64,000 nucleotides of DNA from Cherax quadricarinatus (taxonomy: Eukaryota; Arthropoda; Malacostraca; Decapoda; Parastacidae). The stretch is taken from assembly GCF_038502225.1 (NCBI RefSeq), contig NC_091378.1, positions 7,360,100-7,424,099 of the forward strand. The letters run 5' to 3'. The notes beneath the pieces are model-generated. The model was not told the DNA's origin, did not search any database, and saw only the letters and a program-made list of their open reading frames with translations. Both the position numbers and the translations under genes were made by a program. Below are positions 11,777 to 22,336 of the stretch, in pieces (position 1 is the first letter of the stretch; every line of letters begins with the position of its first letter).

Positions 11777-12060
11777 CCAACCTTTACTTTAATCCACATA
11801 ATTCTTGAATTTACACATTCATATTCTCTTTTCTCCTTCCATAACTGATCATTTAACATTACTGCTACCCCTTCCTTTGCTCTAACTCTCTCAGATACTC
11901 CTGATTTAATCCCATTTATTTCCCCCCACTGAAACTCTCCTACCCCCTTCAGCTTTGTTTCGCTTAGGGCCAGGACATCCAACTTCTTTTCATTCATAAC
12001 ATCAGCAATCATCTGTTTCTTGTCATCCGCACTACATCCACGCACATTTAAGCATCCCAG
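11695..12060 (-). pseudogene. RTE-like endonuclease N-terminus, frameshifted
   Basis: The frame opens with LGCLNVRGCSADDKKQ (conserved Asn of the endonuclease), then LDVLALSETKLKG (metal-binding Glu), EGVAVML and VIISVYAPGE. It leaves frame near 11720 where ERFWEMLSE continues in the 10001-11776 frame. One indel therefore separates the two halves of the endonuclease. Confidence 0.85.
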
Positions 12061-12351
12061 TTTTATAAAGTTTTTCTTCTTCTCTTTTTTAGTAAGTGTC
12101 TACAGGAGAAGGGGTTACTAGCCCATTGCTCCCGGCATTTTAGTCGCCTCATACGACACGCATGGCTTACGGAGGAAAGATTCTTTTCCACTTCCCCATG
12201 GACAATAGAAGAAATACAGAAGAACAAGAGCTATTTAGAAAAAGGAGAAAAACCTAGATGTATGTATATATATATGCATGTGCGTGTCTGTCAAGTGTGA
12301 CCAAAGTGTAAGTAGGAGTAGAAAGATATCCCTGTTATCTAGCGTGTTTAT

Positions 12352-12353
<2 letters not shown>

Positions 12354-12418
<65 letters not shown>

Positions 12419-12431
12419 ATATATATATATT
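12354..12431. repeat. (AT)n microsatellite
   Basis: AT tract adjoining the 5' end of the RTE-like LINE. Confidence 0.95.
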
Positions 12432-13063
12432 GTAACAACGAACGAGTGGTCTTAATCACTAGCCGAGGACGGTACAACCTCTGGAACTGGACTGGGGACC
12501 CTCATCCTCAGAGGGTTGTGGGAAGATGGAAAGATGATGGGTAGGGATGGGGAGGGATATTGTAGGTGGAGCAAAAGTTTAAACGACTCTTGTTTTCCTC
12601 CATTTATTCATTGTACATGACTGATAAGGCCACTGGTTGACAAAACTTCTCACAATAGAGATATCCAGGTGTTGCAAGTGTATTTTAGCTTTTAGCTTTT
12701 GTAAACCATTGATACAATAAAAGGCTTTCCTTATTGCCGGAGCGGTTCGAAAAAAGTCTAATTCAGGTGCGAAACCGTCCGTAAAAATTGCATTTCTTTA
12801 AATGAGCATTGATTCGAGAAATCTTTTCTGTTCGGTTTTAATTGGCAAAATATCACTGGCATTATCTTTAGTATATTTGTATTTTTTAACCAATGTATGT
12901 CAGAGTATTTTATTCGTGATGATAAACTAGACATATTCAGTAAATATTCTAAATTTGTATTTACCAGATAAGTCACAATGAAGATTTAAACTCTGATGTA
13001 GTTCTGTTTGTTATTTTAGGGCCTAGTTCCTAGGGTTCTTGTGTATCCATATTCTCTTGATCT
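12432..13063. other. Decayed structured repeat; rest unassigned
   Basis: At 12618-12690 the plus strand has CTGATAAGGCCACTGGTTGAC, then AAAACTTCTCACAATAGAG and CCAGGTGTTGCAAGTG, a decayed member of the structured-core family. The phrase GGGACCCTCATCCTCAGAG at about 12495 recurs at 32760 beside another AT tract. Nothing else recognised. Confidence 0.5.
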
Positions 13064-13232
13064 ACCATCCACAGGATGGACACGAGGTGCACAATAAACT
13101 AGCCACTACCATCCACAGGATGGACACGAGGTACACAATAAACTAGCCACTACCATCCACAGGATGGACATGGTGTACACAATATTCTAGCCACTAGCGT
13201 CCACAGGATGGGTATGGAGTACACAATAAACT
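13064..13232. repeat. 44-bp tandem repeat, four copies
   Basis: A unit starting ACCATCCACAGGATGGACAC repeats at 13064, 13108, 13152 and about 13196, with rising divergence to the right. CATCCACAGGATG is an imperfect palindrome within each unit. Confidence 0.9.
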
Positions 13233-13380
13233 AGAAGCTTCACCGGAAAATCAATTAACACGATAGCTGTCTGCTACTGTGGTAGGGTAACCCAAAAACT
13301 AGTAAACACATTCGCTGTCGCTCATTCCATAGTTGCCTTCACAAAAATATACAGAGGTCACACTTCTAATTATCCTCCTC

Positions 13381-13382
<2 letters not shown>

Positions 13383-13462
<80 letters not shown>
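13383..13462. repeat. (GT)n microsatellite at CR1 3' end
   Basis: GT tract of about 80 bases directly joined to the 3' terminal ACTCACCT units of the minus-strand CR1 copy that follows. Confidence 0.97.
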
Positions 13463-13465
<3 letters not shown>

Positions 13466-14889
13466 CACCTATTTGTACTCACCTACTTGTGGTTGCAGGG
13501 GTCGAGTCTTAGCTCCTGGCCCCGCCTCTTCACCGGTTGCTACTGGGCCCTCTCTCTCCCCGCTCCATGAGCTTTATCAAACCTCGTCTTAAAACTGTGT
13601 ATGGTTCCTGCCCCCACTACGTCATTTTCTAGGCTATTCCACTGCCTTACAACTCTATGACTGAAGAAATACTTCCTAATATATCTCTGAATCATTTGTG
13701 TCTTCAACTTCCAATTGTGGCCTCTTGTTTCTGTGTCCCCTCCCTGGAACATCCTGTCTTTGTCCACCTTGTCTATTCCACGCAGCATTTTATATGTCGT
13801 TATCATGTCTCCCCTAACCCTCCTGTCTTCCAGTGTCGTCAGGCTGATTTCCCTTAATCTTTCTTCATAGGACATTCCCCATAGCTCTGGAACTAACCTT
13901 GTCGCAAACCTTTGTACTTTCTCTAGTTTCTTGACGTGCTTTATCAAGTGCGGGTTCCAAACAGGTGCTGCATACTCCAGTATGGGCCTGACATACACGG
14001 TGTACAGTGTCTTGAACGATTCCTTACTAAGGTATCGGAATGCTGTTCTCAGGTTTGCCAGGCGCCCATATGCTGCAGCAGTTATCTGGTTGATGTGTGC
14101 TTCCGGAGACATGCTCGGTGTTATACTCACCCCAAGATCTTTCTCCTTGAGTGAGGTTTGCAGTCTTTGGCCACCTAGCCTATACTCGGTCTGTGGTCTT
14201 CTGTGCCCTTCCCCTATCTTCATGACTTTGCATTTGGCAGGATTAAATTCGAGAAGCCATTTGCTGGACCAGGTGTCCAGTCTGTCCAGGTCTCTTTGAA
14301 GTCCTGCCTGGTCCTCATCAGATTTAATTCTCCTCATTAACTTCACATCATCTGCAAACAGGGACACTTCTGAGTATAACCCTTCCATCATGTCGTTCAC
14401 ATATACCAAAAATAAAACTGGTCCTAGGACCGACCCCTGTGGGACCCCGCTCGTCACAGGTGCCCACTGTGATACATCATTACGTACCATGACTCGTTGT
14501 TGTCTCCCTGTCAGGTATTCTCTGATCCATTGCAGTGCCCTTCCTGTTATATGCGCCTGATGCTCTAGCTTCTGCACTAATCTCTTGTGAAGAACTGTGT
14601 CAAAGGCCTTCTTGCAGTCCAAGAAGATGCAATCAACCCACCCCTCTCTCTCATGTCTTACTTCTGTTATTTTATCATAAAACTCCAGAAGGTTGTGACA
14701 CAGGATTTGCCTTCCATGAATCCGTGCTGGTTGGCATTTATACTCTTGTTCCGTTCCAGGTGCTCCACCACTCTCCTCCTGATAATCTTCTCCATAATTT
14801 TGCATACTATACACGTCAATGACACAGGTCTATAGTTTAGTGCCTCTTTTCTGTCTCCTTTTTTAAAAATGGGAACTACATTTGCCGTC
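13463..14889 (-). mobile_element. CR1-like LINE, 5'-truncated copy
   Basis: Minus-strand copy with 3' UTR (about 13463-13540) ending in tandem AGGTGAGTACAAAT-type units, and RT from about 14889 to 13540. The 5' truncation falls in the RT N-terminus (NVVPIFKKGDR) and abuts a GT tract. The 3' end abuts another GT tract. It stands head-to-tail with the next CR1 copy. Confidence 0.9.
13540..14814 (-). CDS. CR1-like RT, C-terminal 400 aa, open
   Basis: Motifs: GWVDCIFLDCKKAFDTVLHKR (palm Asp), GRALQWIREYLTGRQQRVMV, VTSGVPQGSVLGPVLF, VSLFADDVKLMRRI (FADD), LLEFNPAKCKVM, EKDLGVSITP, YVRPILEYAAPVWNPHL, RGDMITTYKMLRGI and the C-terminal WNSLENDVVGAGTIHSFKTRF. This is the complete order of a CR1-type RT C-terminus. 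The first 35 residues are out of frame. The long open frame implies a fairly young copy that is nevertheless truncated. Confidence 0.9.
   Translation of the reverse strand: MYSMQNYGEDYQEESGGAPGTEQEYKCQPARIHGRQILCHNLLEFYDKITEVRHEREGWVDCIFLDCKKAFDTVLHKRLVQKLEHQAHITGRALQWIREYLTGRQQRVMVRNDVSQWAPVTSGVPQGSVLGPVLFLVYVNDMMEGLYSEVSLFADDVKLMRRIKSDEDQAGLQRDLDRLDTWSSKWLLEFNPAKCKVMKIGEGHRRPQTEYRLGGQRLQTSLKEKDLGVSITPSMSPEAHINQITAAAYGRLANLRTAFRYLSKESFKTLYTVYVRPILEYAAPVWNPHLIKHVKKLEKVQRFATRLVPELWGMSYEERLREISLTTLEDRRVRGDMITTYKMLRGIDKVDKDRMFQGGDTETRGHNWKLKTQMIQRYIRKYFFSHRVVRQWNSLENDVVGAGTIHSFKTRFDKAHGAGRERAQ

Positions 14890-14929
<40 letters not shown>
14890..14929. repeat. (GT)n joining two CR1 copies
   Basis: GT tract lying exactly between the 5' truncation of one CR1 copy and the 3' end of the next. 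It is the clearest sign of insertion of one copy into the AC tail of another. Confidence 0.96.
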
Positions 14930-14932
<3 letters not shown>

Positions 14933-14995
14933 CATCAATTTGTGGTTTAAGGAGTCGACTCTCAGCTCGCGGCCCTGCCTGTTAGCTGGCTGCTA

Positions 14996-16477
14996 CTAGG
15001 TCCTCTCTATCCCTGCTTCTTGAGCTTTATCATACCTCTGCTTAAAGCTATGTATGGATCCTGCCTCCACTACATCGCTTCCCAAACTATTACACTTACT
15101 GACTACTCTGTGGCTGAAGAAATACTTCCTAACATCCCTGTGATTAATCTGTGTCTTCAGCTTCCAACTGTCCCCCATTTGTTACTGTGTCCAATCTCTG
15201 GAACATCCTGTCTTTGTCCACCTTGTCAATTCCTCTCAGTATTTTGTATGTCGTTATCATGTCCCCCCTATCTCTCCTGTCCTCCAGAGTCGTCAGGTTG
15301 ATTTCCCTTAACCTCTCCTCGTAGGACATACCTCTTAGCTCTGGGACTAGTCTTGTTGCAAACCTTTGCACTTTCTCTAGTTTCTTTACGTGCTTGGCTA
15401 GGTGTGTGTTCCAAACTGGTGCCGCATACTCCAATATGGGCCTAACGTACACGGTGTACAGGGTCCTGAATGATTCCTTATTAAGATGTCGGAATGCTGT
15501 TCTGAGGTTTGCTAGGCGCCTATATGCTGCAGCAGTTATTTGGTTGATGTGCGCTTCAGGAGATGTGCCTGGTGTTATACTCACCCCAAGATCTTTTTCC
15601 TTGAGTGAGGTTTGTAGTCTCTGGCCCCCTAGACTGTACTCCTTCTGCGGTCTTCTTTGCCCTTCCCCAATCTTCATGACTTTGCACTTGGTGGGATTGA
15701 ACTCCAGGAGCCAATTGCTGGACCAGGTCTGCAGCCTGTCCATATCCCTTTGTAGTTCTGCCTGGTCTTCGATAGATTGAATTCTTCTCATCAACTTTAC
15801 GTCATCTGCAAACAGGGACACCTCAGAGTCTATTCCTTCCGTCATGTCGTTCACAAATACCAGAAACAGCACTGGTCCTAGGACTGACCCCTGTGGGACT
15901 CCTCTGGTCACAGGTGCCCACGCTGACAGCTCGCCACGTACCATGACTCGCTGCTGTCTTCCTGACAAGTATTCCCTGATCCATTGTAGTGCCTTCCCTG
16001 TTATCCCTGCTTGTGTGGAACTGTGTCAAACGCCTTCTTGCAGTCCAAGAATATGCAATCCACCTACCCCTCTCTCTCTTGTCTTACTGCTGTCACCATG
16101 TCATAGAACTCCAGTAGGTTTGTGACAGGATTTCTCGTCCCTGAAACCATGTTGGCTGCTGTTGATGAGATCATTCCTTTCTAAGTGTTCCACCACTCTT
16201 CTCCTGTTAATCTTCTCCATGATTTTGCTTACTATACATGTCAGTGACACTGGTCTGTGGTTTAATGCTTCATGTCTGTCTCCTTTTTTAAAGATTGGGA
16301 CTACATTTGCTGTCTTCCATGCCTCAGGCAATCTCCCTGTTTCGATAGATGTATTGAATATTGTTGTTAGGGGTACACATAGCGCCTCTGCTCCCTCTCT
16401 CAATACCCATGGGGAGATGTTATCTGGCCCCATTGCCTTTGAGGTATCTAGCTCACTCAGAAGCCTCTTCACTTCTT
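14996..16477 (-). pseudogene. CR1-like RT, broken
   Basis: RT N-terminus at 16472-16101 (LLSELDTSKAMGPDNISPWV, NVVPIFKKGDRHEALN, PVSLTCIVSKIME). The FLDCKKAFDTV block region at about 16090-15970 is out of frame. A 274-aa open frame at 15968-15144 covers GVPQGSVLGPVLF, FADDVKLMRRI, EKDLGV, LEYAAPVWN and RGDMITTYKILRGI. The C-terminal SHRVVSKCNSLGSDVVEAGS follows in another frame at 15178-14996. Confidence 0.88.
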
Positions 16478-16690
16478 GTTAGGTAAGACACATATGCAAC
16501 AGTTAGGTATCTTTATTTCGAAACGTTTCGCCTACACAGTAGGCTTCTTCAGTCGAGTACAGAAAAGTACTTTTCTGTACTCGACTGAAGAAGCCTACTG
16601 TGTAGGCGAAACGTTTCGAAATAAAGATACCTAACTGTTGCATATGTGTCTTACCTAACAATCTGTCGGTATTTTATACCATTTTAATGT
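16478..16690. mobile_element. Perfect palindromic structured element with 12-bp TSD
   Basis: 16477-16660 is a perfect palindrome: two 92-bp arms, no spacer, centre between 16568 and 16569. Each arm holds the core CTGAAGA (right arm 16585-16591), stem GCCTAC/GTAGGC with loop TGT, and GAAACGTT (16608-16615). TCGA before and TCGA after the core can pair. The right side alone has the tail with TGTCGGT and hairpin GGTAT TTT ATACC. The duplication TCTTCACTTCTT flanks it (16466-16477 and 16691-16702) inside the CR1 coding region, so it is a mobile insertion younger than the LINE. Confidence 0.93.
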
Positions 16691-18090
16691 TCTTCACTTC
16701 TTCCTCGGTTGTGTGCGCTGTGTCCAGCACATGGTGGTGTGCCCCACCTCTCCGTCTTTCTGGAGCCCCTTCTGTCTCCTCTGTGAACACTTCTTTGAAT
16801 CTCTTGTTGAGTTCCTCACATACTTCACGGTCATTTCTTGCTGTCTCTCCTCCTTCCTTCCTTAGCCTGATTACCTGGTCCTTGACTGTTGTTTTCCTCC
16901 TGATGTGGCTGTACAACAGTTTCGGGTCAGATTTGGCTTTCGCTGGTATGTCATTTTCATATTGTCTTTGGGCCTCCCTTCTTATCTGTGCAAATTCGTT
17001 TCTGGCTCTACGGCTGCTCTCCTTATTCTCCTGGGTCCTTTGCCTTCTATATTTCTTCCATTCTCTAGCACACTTGGTTTTTGCCTCCCTGCACCTTTGG
17101 GTAAACCATGGGCTCATCCTGGCTTTTTCATTATTCCTGTTACACTTGGGTACAAACCTCTCCTCAGCCTCCTTGCATTTTGTTGCTGCATATTCCATCA
17201 TCTCATTAACTGGCTTCCCTGCCAGTTCTCTGTCCCACTGAACCCCGTTCAGGAAGTTCCTCATTCCTGTGTAGTCCCCTTTCTTGTAGTTTGGCTTCAT
17301 TCGTCCTGGCCTTCCTGCTTCTCCCTCCACTTGTAGCTCTGTGTATTCGAAGCTTAAAACCACATGGTCACTGGCCCCGAGGGGTCTTTCATATGTGATG
17401 TCCTCGGTATCTGCACTACTCAAGGTGAATACTAAGTCCAGCCTTGCTGGTTCATCCTCTCCTCTCTCTTGTAGTGTCCCTTACGTGTTGGTACATGAAG
17501 TTTTCCAGTACCACCTCCATCATTTTAGCCCTCCATGTATCTTGGCCCCCATGCGGGTCCAAGTTCTCCCAATCGATCTCCTTGTGGTTAAAGTCACCCA
17601 CGATCAGGAGCTTTGCCCTGCATGCATGAGCTCTTCTGGCCACTGTAGCCAGTGTGTCAACCATCGCTCTATTGCTCTCGTCGTACTCTTGCCTTGGCCT
17701 CCTGCTGTTCTGTGGTGGGTTATACATCACTGCTATTACCACCTTGGGACCTCCAGAGTGAAGCGTTCCCGCTATGTAATCACTTTCTTCTCCGCTGTCT
17801 CCTCTCTCCAGCTCATCAAAACTCCAGCGATTTTTGATCAGCAATGCCACTCCTCCACCCCTCCTGTTCCCTCTGTCTTTCCTCAGGATTTAGTATCCCG
17901 TTGGAAAGATGGCATCTGTTATCATACCTGTAAGCTTGGTTTCTGTGAGAGCTATGATGTCCAGTGATGCCACTTTGACTCTTTCATGCCACTCCTCCCA
18001 CCTATTTGTTATTCCATCAGCGTTTGTGTACCATACCTTCAGTTTCCTTTCCAACACTGTGGTTTGGGGGACCTGTGAGGGTGGGAGACC
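16691..18090 (-). pseudogene. CR1-like endonuclease and linker, broken
   Basis: The endonuclease starts near 18060 with KVWYTNADGITN, then DIIALTETKL (metal Glu). After a frame change VALLIKN, VVIAVMYNPPQN and LLIVGDFNHKEIDW follow (17850-17452), then GASDHVVLSFEY (Ser-Asp-His) in the 17423-16674 frame. The basic linker runs to EEEVKNIKMV, where the palindromic element interrupts EEVK/RLLSE. Confidence 0.88.
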
Positions 18091-19150
18091 TGGTAGCATA
18101 CTGTGGGATTCTATAGCTCGGTGTTGGGTGGAGGCTGTGGGTATGGATTGTAGTGTGTGTTGGGATGGTGTGATAGGTTGTATGGTTCTGAGAATAGTTG
18201 TGTGTGTGCTTGCCCTTGCTCTTCTGTTCTGCTCTGACTGACCTCTGCTGGTTCCATCTTTGTCACTTTTCCTAGCTCCTTTCGCTTTTTTGTCCTCTCC
18301 CTCAGCTGTTGTCGTTCTGATTGTGTTCTGTCTCTGTCTAGGAACACCCTCTTGTACTCTTCTGAGTATTTCAATCGTGGTTTCTCTTGGAGGATGCCTC
18401 CGCACTGTTTCCGTCCTGAGAATCAGCTTGATTGGTCGGTTTCTCCCCTTCGAGTACCCCCCTATTCTCTGAAAATTTACAATCTCGTCCATCTCTTCAC
18501 CTATTTCCGTGATGATTTTCTCAATCTCCTTTCTTTCTTCCTGCTGCCTTTCAGTGTGTGTCCTTTCCTCTCTCTCCTGAAGCCCATGGATAAACACTGA
18601 TTTTGCCCTTTCCTGCGCCCATTGCCTCACCCTCTGTGACTCTGGATCCTGCCTGTATGTGGTCAGTTTCTCCCTTTATTTTTCCAGTGGCTCTTGATAG
18701 CATGGTTGTGCCTCAGCATTCGACCTATCACCCTCTCCATCTGCACCCAGCTGTTCTTCCCTTTCACTCCTTGGCCCTCCTTGGCAGGCTGATATGACCT
18801 TAGCATAATTCATAATTCCTTCCTTCCTGTTGGGCCTCGCAGCTTCATATACTGTGTCTTCTCTGGTCACTGCCCTTGTAACTCGCTTCAGCCTATTTAT
18901 CTCAACTTCTAGGACCCTAATCTTGGCTACTGCAGTTTCGACTTGTGCCTCCCAATTCTTTGTCTCCTTCTCCAACCTCTTTTCCAATTTCACAGAGAGC
19001 TCTTTCTCCATTTTTTCAGAAAGCTCTCCTAATTTTCTCTCCCACTCTTGTTCCATCCTTTTCCACTGCTCCTCCATCCACTCCTCCCTACCAGAATCAT
19101 TCTCATCTGATCCTTGGTTCCTGCGAGTCCCCACCACTTTTTTTTGTGAG
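18091..19150 (-). pseudogene. CR1-like ORF1: coiled coil plus RRM-like part
   Basis: The 19150-18680 part reads EWERKLGELSEKMEKELSVK and then VAKIRVLEVEINRLKRVTR, a long charged heptad-type coiled coil. The next frame reads KSVFIHGLQEREE and FQRIGGYSKGRNRPIKLIL, which fits the RNA-binding domain of LINE ORF1 proteins (GL, RxxG...RPIK pattern). The frame at 18630-17890 passes from this domain straight into the endonuclease start, so ORF1 and ORF2 may originally be fused or overlapping. Confidence 0.75.
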
Positions 19151-19288
19151 AGAAGAGAGAAGGGAAAGGTAGAAGGAGAGAGAGAGGGGAAGAGTGAGAA
19201 GGGAAAGAGGGAGAGAGAGTGTGAGAGGGGGAAAGAGAGAGAAGGGAAGGAAGGAGAGGGGGAGAGTGAGAAGGGAAAAATGGGGAAG

Positions 19289-19289
19289 T

Positions 19290-19376
<87 letters not shown>
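19289..19376. repeat. (GA)n tract in CR1 5' leader
   Basis: About 88 bases of GA, within a wider GA-rich stretch (19140-19547) that is the 5' leader of the minus-strand CR1 element; the plus-strand copy has a matching pyrimidine-rich leader at 35815-36000. Confidence 0.95.
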
Positions 19377-19380
<4 letters not shown>

Positions 19381-19543
19381 GAAGGTAGAAAGAGAGGGGG
19401 ATAGTGAGAAGGAAAAATGGGAAGAGAGAGTGAGAGTGAGAGAGGGGGGGAGAGAGAGTGAAGGGAAGGGTAGGAGAGTGGGAGAGTGAGAAGGGAAAAT
19501 GGGGAAGAGAGAGAGCAAGAGAGAGAGCAAGAGAGAGAGAGAG

Positions 19544-19546
<3 letters not shown>

Positions 19547-19585
<39 letters not shown>
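19547..19585. repeat. (GT)n at CR1 5' boundary
   Basis: GT tract directly outside the 5' end of the near full-length CR1 copy. On the element strand it is an AC tract. Confidence 0.95.
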
Positions 19586-19587
<2 letters not shown>

Positions 19588-19669
19588 TACCAGTTTGACT
19601 GTTGTCTCCCCTGTTTTACACCTGCCGTGACACACACAGTAGCACAGCTATCACTGGGACAACATTTCT

Positions 19670-19720
19670 TTCTCAGCAGATGATTAAGCTCTACACAGAG
19701 CGAAACGTTGCTATTGATTT
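19670..19720 (+). mobile_element. Structured core repeat, fragment
   Basis: TGATTAA (19681-19687), stem GCTC / GAGC with loop TACACA, then GAAACGTT (19702-19709). AGC upstream and GCT downstream are complementary. Same subfamily style as 4433 and 61140. Confidence 0.65.
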
Positions 19721-20054
19721 GTTCAAGCCTTTTTTCATAACATTTATGCTTTTTAAAATCTGACAGTCGTTGAGTGCCTTTTCCTAGCAATATTTCCATC
19801 TTATTCACCACTACATATGCCTATCATGGCCAAGTGTATTATTTCAAAAGCTATTATCGAATTTCTGAGTATATATGTATACTCAGCAATCGCATGTGAC
19901 ATTGTCTAGATATCACGCATCAACTGATATCTCAAAATACTTGAAATATGATAATTGTATACAATATCAAGTTGAAAACACAGATGTGCACCGCCTCAAA
20001 ACAACGTCTTCAGGGACAATGGACTGATTATATCGTCTTTACGTTTCTGCTGCC

Positions 20055-20280
20055 TCCTTTGTACTCGACTGAAGAAGCCTGCTGTGTAGGCGAAACGTTT
20101 TGGAATTTAGATACATAATTATTGGAACATAAGAAAGAAGGAACACTGCAACAGGCCTACTGACCCATGCGAAGCAGGTCCATGCCAGCCCCCGGCCTAG
20201 AACAGTGACCAACTAGTCAGGTCACTCTCACTTAAGGAAGGAGCACGTGTGTCTTACCCATCATCTCAAAATACACCAAC
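20055..20280 (+). mobile_element. Structured core repeat split by another repeat
   Basis: CTGAAGA (20068-20074), stem GCCTGC/GTAGGC, then GAAACGTTTT at 20092. The expected continuation (TAGATACATAATTATTG, then ACGTGTGTCTTACC at 20245) is interrupted by about 110 bases at 20133-20244. The insert has ACTGCAACAGGCCTACTG and GCGAAGCAGGTCCATG and looks like an independent interspersed repeat. Confidence 0.65.
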
Positions 20281-20509
20281 ATTTTAAGTTTGAAGCCATT
20301 ATTATGTTATCGATGTTGATAGGTTTAGAATCGATCGGAAGAGGCATTTTCCACTATTTTCGGGAGCTACATTTCTTTAATAATTTTGGAAAATTAAATC
20401 TTAACAAAAACTCAATGAGAAACTTCCGTGAATAATAACTTGTGATCCTCGAGTTTCCAGAGACACACACAACCCTGGACTTAGCAAACTCCGGAATAGA
20501 ACAAATCAC

Positions 20510-20600
20510 AAAGAACTCGCACTTAGGAAAGTTATAACGACGTTTCGCTCCATCCTGGACCACTGTTAAGTTACATCCGACTCGTCAACAGACTGAAACG
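20510..20600 (-). mobile_element. Structured core repeat, GAAACGTC type
   Basis: Complement of 20539-20546 reads GAAACGTC after a hairpin GGTCC AGGAT GGAGC. TAAC upstream of the core and GTTA downstream can pair. The CTGATGA box is poor (CTTAACA). Confidence 0.55.
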
Positions 20601-21189
20601 AACAGATATGTCCTGATAAGTTTCCTTGTTTATTGGGTTATTCTAGGTAATTTGCACTATGTATGATAATTGTACCTGTGTGTACCTGTACCTAAATACA
20701 CTTACGAGTTATTCGTGAATTGTTCCAGCCAGGGTTTTACCTGGAGTATTGTGACTTGTATTCTTCTGCGACTGGAAAACAGGTCAAACCTATACTTTCA
20801 TCACTGTCTATTTTCTTAGGATTAACCGTAAAATCACAGCTCTGTTCCAACAATCTTTGGGTAGACACAAACGATATGAGTATCAACTTTAATCTTCACC
20901 ATTGACACCACCATTCACTGGGAAGAGCTAAATTCTTATGGGATTAGACACCACCTTTGGAGAGGGACTAAAGCAGAGTTGGCTTCAGAAAGGTTGGTAT
21001 ATACTGACCGGACATAAGTATTAGTATTGTAGGCAGCTCTCCACTCTTTTTTGTTCCACCAGTGATACAAAATATTCAGAACTCGACAGGTGCAGGTGGC
21101 AGCTCCTCAAGCTTTCATTTTTACACTTGTACAATCCCCCAAGTGATCTCACCAAACCGATGCCAAAGTGTTTTCTTCAGTCGAGTTCT
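20601..21189. other. No feature recognised
   Basis: No family or domain recognised; short frames only. Confidence 0.45.
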
Positions 21190-22130
21190 CTTCAGACGGG
21201 GTTGGTCGTTGTCTTCATTCCAGTTCGCCTTCCTTTGCGTCTGTCGGCTTTAACTACATTAATAAATTCATCTACATGGGGGCGCTCTGCTGGGTTCTTC
21301 TTTTGAAAGTCAACAATCCAATTTTGCTTTGGTTTAAGGGGAGTCATTTCCAAGGCAATGGGTTGTTCCTCTAACAGCATGGCGATGCTGTGAGCGTCAG
21401 AAGTTGAAGGCTTTACTTTCCCTCATCTCAGCAGCCACACATCGCAGATCTTTTATCTATGTTTTTCGGCAAGGGACGGCTACAGAGTTGATATTTTTCA
21501 CAGTAAATTTTCTAGAGTAAATTAATATAGTTTTTACGCCCATGCTCGGTATCTTCGATCCATATTTTATCACTTTGAATGTTGTGAGACATGACGAAGC
21601 AGCCCATTCGCTTGACATTTTAACTAACGCTTTCGATAATTTCCATAATGTTGTCTTGGTTGAGATGCTCTTCGTTATCATATACACACAAGGGTAGGGC
21701 ATCACAGCTGGTAATGAGAAGGAAACATTTGATATCAACCCCAACAAGGGTTTGAACTCCTGGGACATCCTTGATTAACCCATAGGTGGTCATAGGTGTT
21801 TGAACCGATTCACTTCTTGATGACCAGATGATGCTTGAGACTCAGAACTCTTCAGCATCACCCAGAGTAACCTTCAGCAATGTATTAAGTCTTTCACGTC
21901 ACGTTCAGTCAGAATATCTGTTCAACTTTCTCGACAGAGCTGTTGAAACTGGCGAAGAATATCTCGTGAAAATTTGTTAATTTTTATTATAGCGTCTTGG
22001 GCACAGAATAACAGTCTTAAAACATTGAGGCAGTTCGCAATTCCGCCTTGATAAATGTGTGCAGCTCTCAAATGCAAGTTGGCAGTACAGACGGTTACTT
22101 GGAGGAATTTTTGCCCCCGCAAATACCCTC
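21190..22130 (-). pseudogene. Coding-like relic, unrecognised
   Basis: On the minus strand, frames join with few breaks into protein-like text. A C-terminal part at 21380-21192 includes MTPLKPKQNWIVDFQKKNP and ends before a stop. A middle part at about 21775-21600 reads GLIKDVPGVQTLVGVDIK and DALPLCVYDNEEHLNQDN. The upstream part (22130-21900) reads ELHTFIKAELRTASMF and later FFASFNSSVEKVEQIF. Composition differs from the surrounding repeats and several stops and shifts are present. I do not recognise the family; it could be a transposase or gag-type protein or a host pseudogene. Confidence 0.35.
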
Positions 22131-22134
22131 ACCC

Positions 22135-22336
22135 CCCACACTCCCACCCAACCACACACACCTACCCACACACCCACACACACCCACCCACACACCCACA
22201 CACACCCACCCACACACACCCACCCACACACACCTACCCACCCACACAAACCTACCCACCCACACAAACCCAAACACCCACACAAACCCACCCACCCACC
22301 CACACACACACCTGCAACCACAAATAGGTGAGCATG

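Larger units (their letters stand above)
9632..12353 (-). mobile_element. RTE-like LINE, 5' complete, 3' lost in gap
   Basis: Minus-strand element. A 5' leader of about 290 bases lies at 12353-12066. An APE-type endonuclease follows (about 12060-11400), a linker, then RT (about 10700-9640). The 3' end is hidden by the N run. The 5' boundary coincides with the start of an AT tract at 12354. Two frameshifts, near 11720 and 10000, split an otherwise long ORF, so this copy is recently dead. RTE-like is inferred from the GVRQGC-type RT block and single-ORF layout. Confidence 0.8.
14930..19546 (-). mobile_element. CR1-like LINE, near full length (~4.4 kb)
   Basis: Minus-strand element with GT/AC tracts at both ends (14890-14929 and 19547-19585). 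In element order: pyrimidine-rich 5' leader (19546-19150, seen as GA-rich on plus), ORF1 with coiled coil (19150 to about 18640), RRM-like ORF1 part (18630-18350), endonuclease (about 18060-17330), linker, RT (16690-15000), 3' UTR (15000-14930). Without the 213-bp palindromic insertion at 16478-16690 it is about 4.4 kb, matching the plus-strand copy at 35809-40148. Several frameshifts. Confidence 0.9.

Noticed and set aside
16687..17967. Plus-strand frames of 184 and 208 aa
   Set aside because: They lie antisense to the CR1 endonuclease and linker and show no domain of their own.
18676..19635. 319-aa frame with Ser-Leu-rich start
   Set aside because: Only the last ~120 residues (LINE ORF1 coiled coil) are real; the rest is GA/GT tract read-through.
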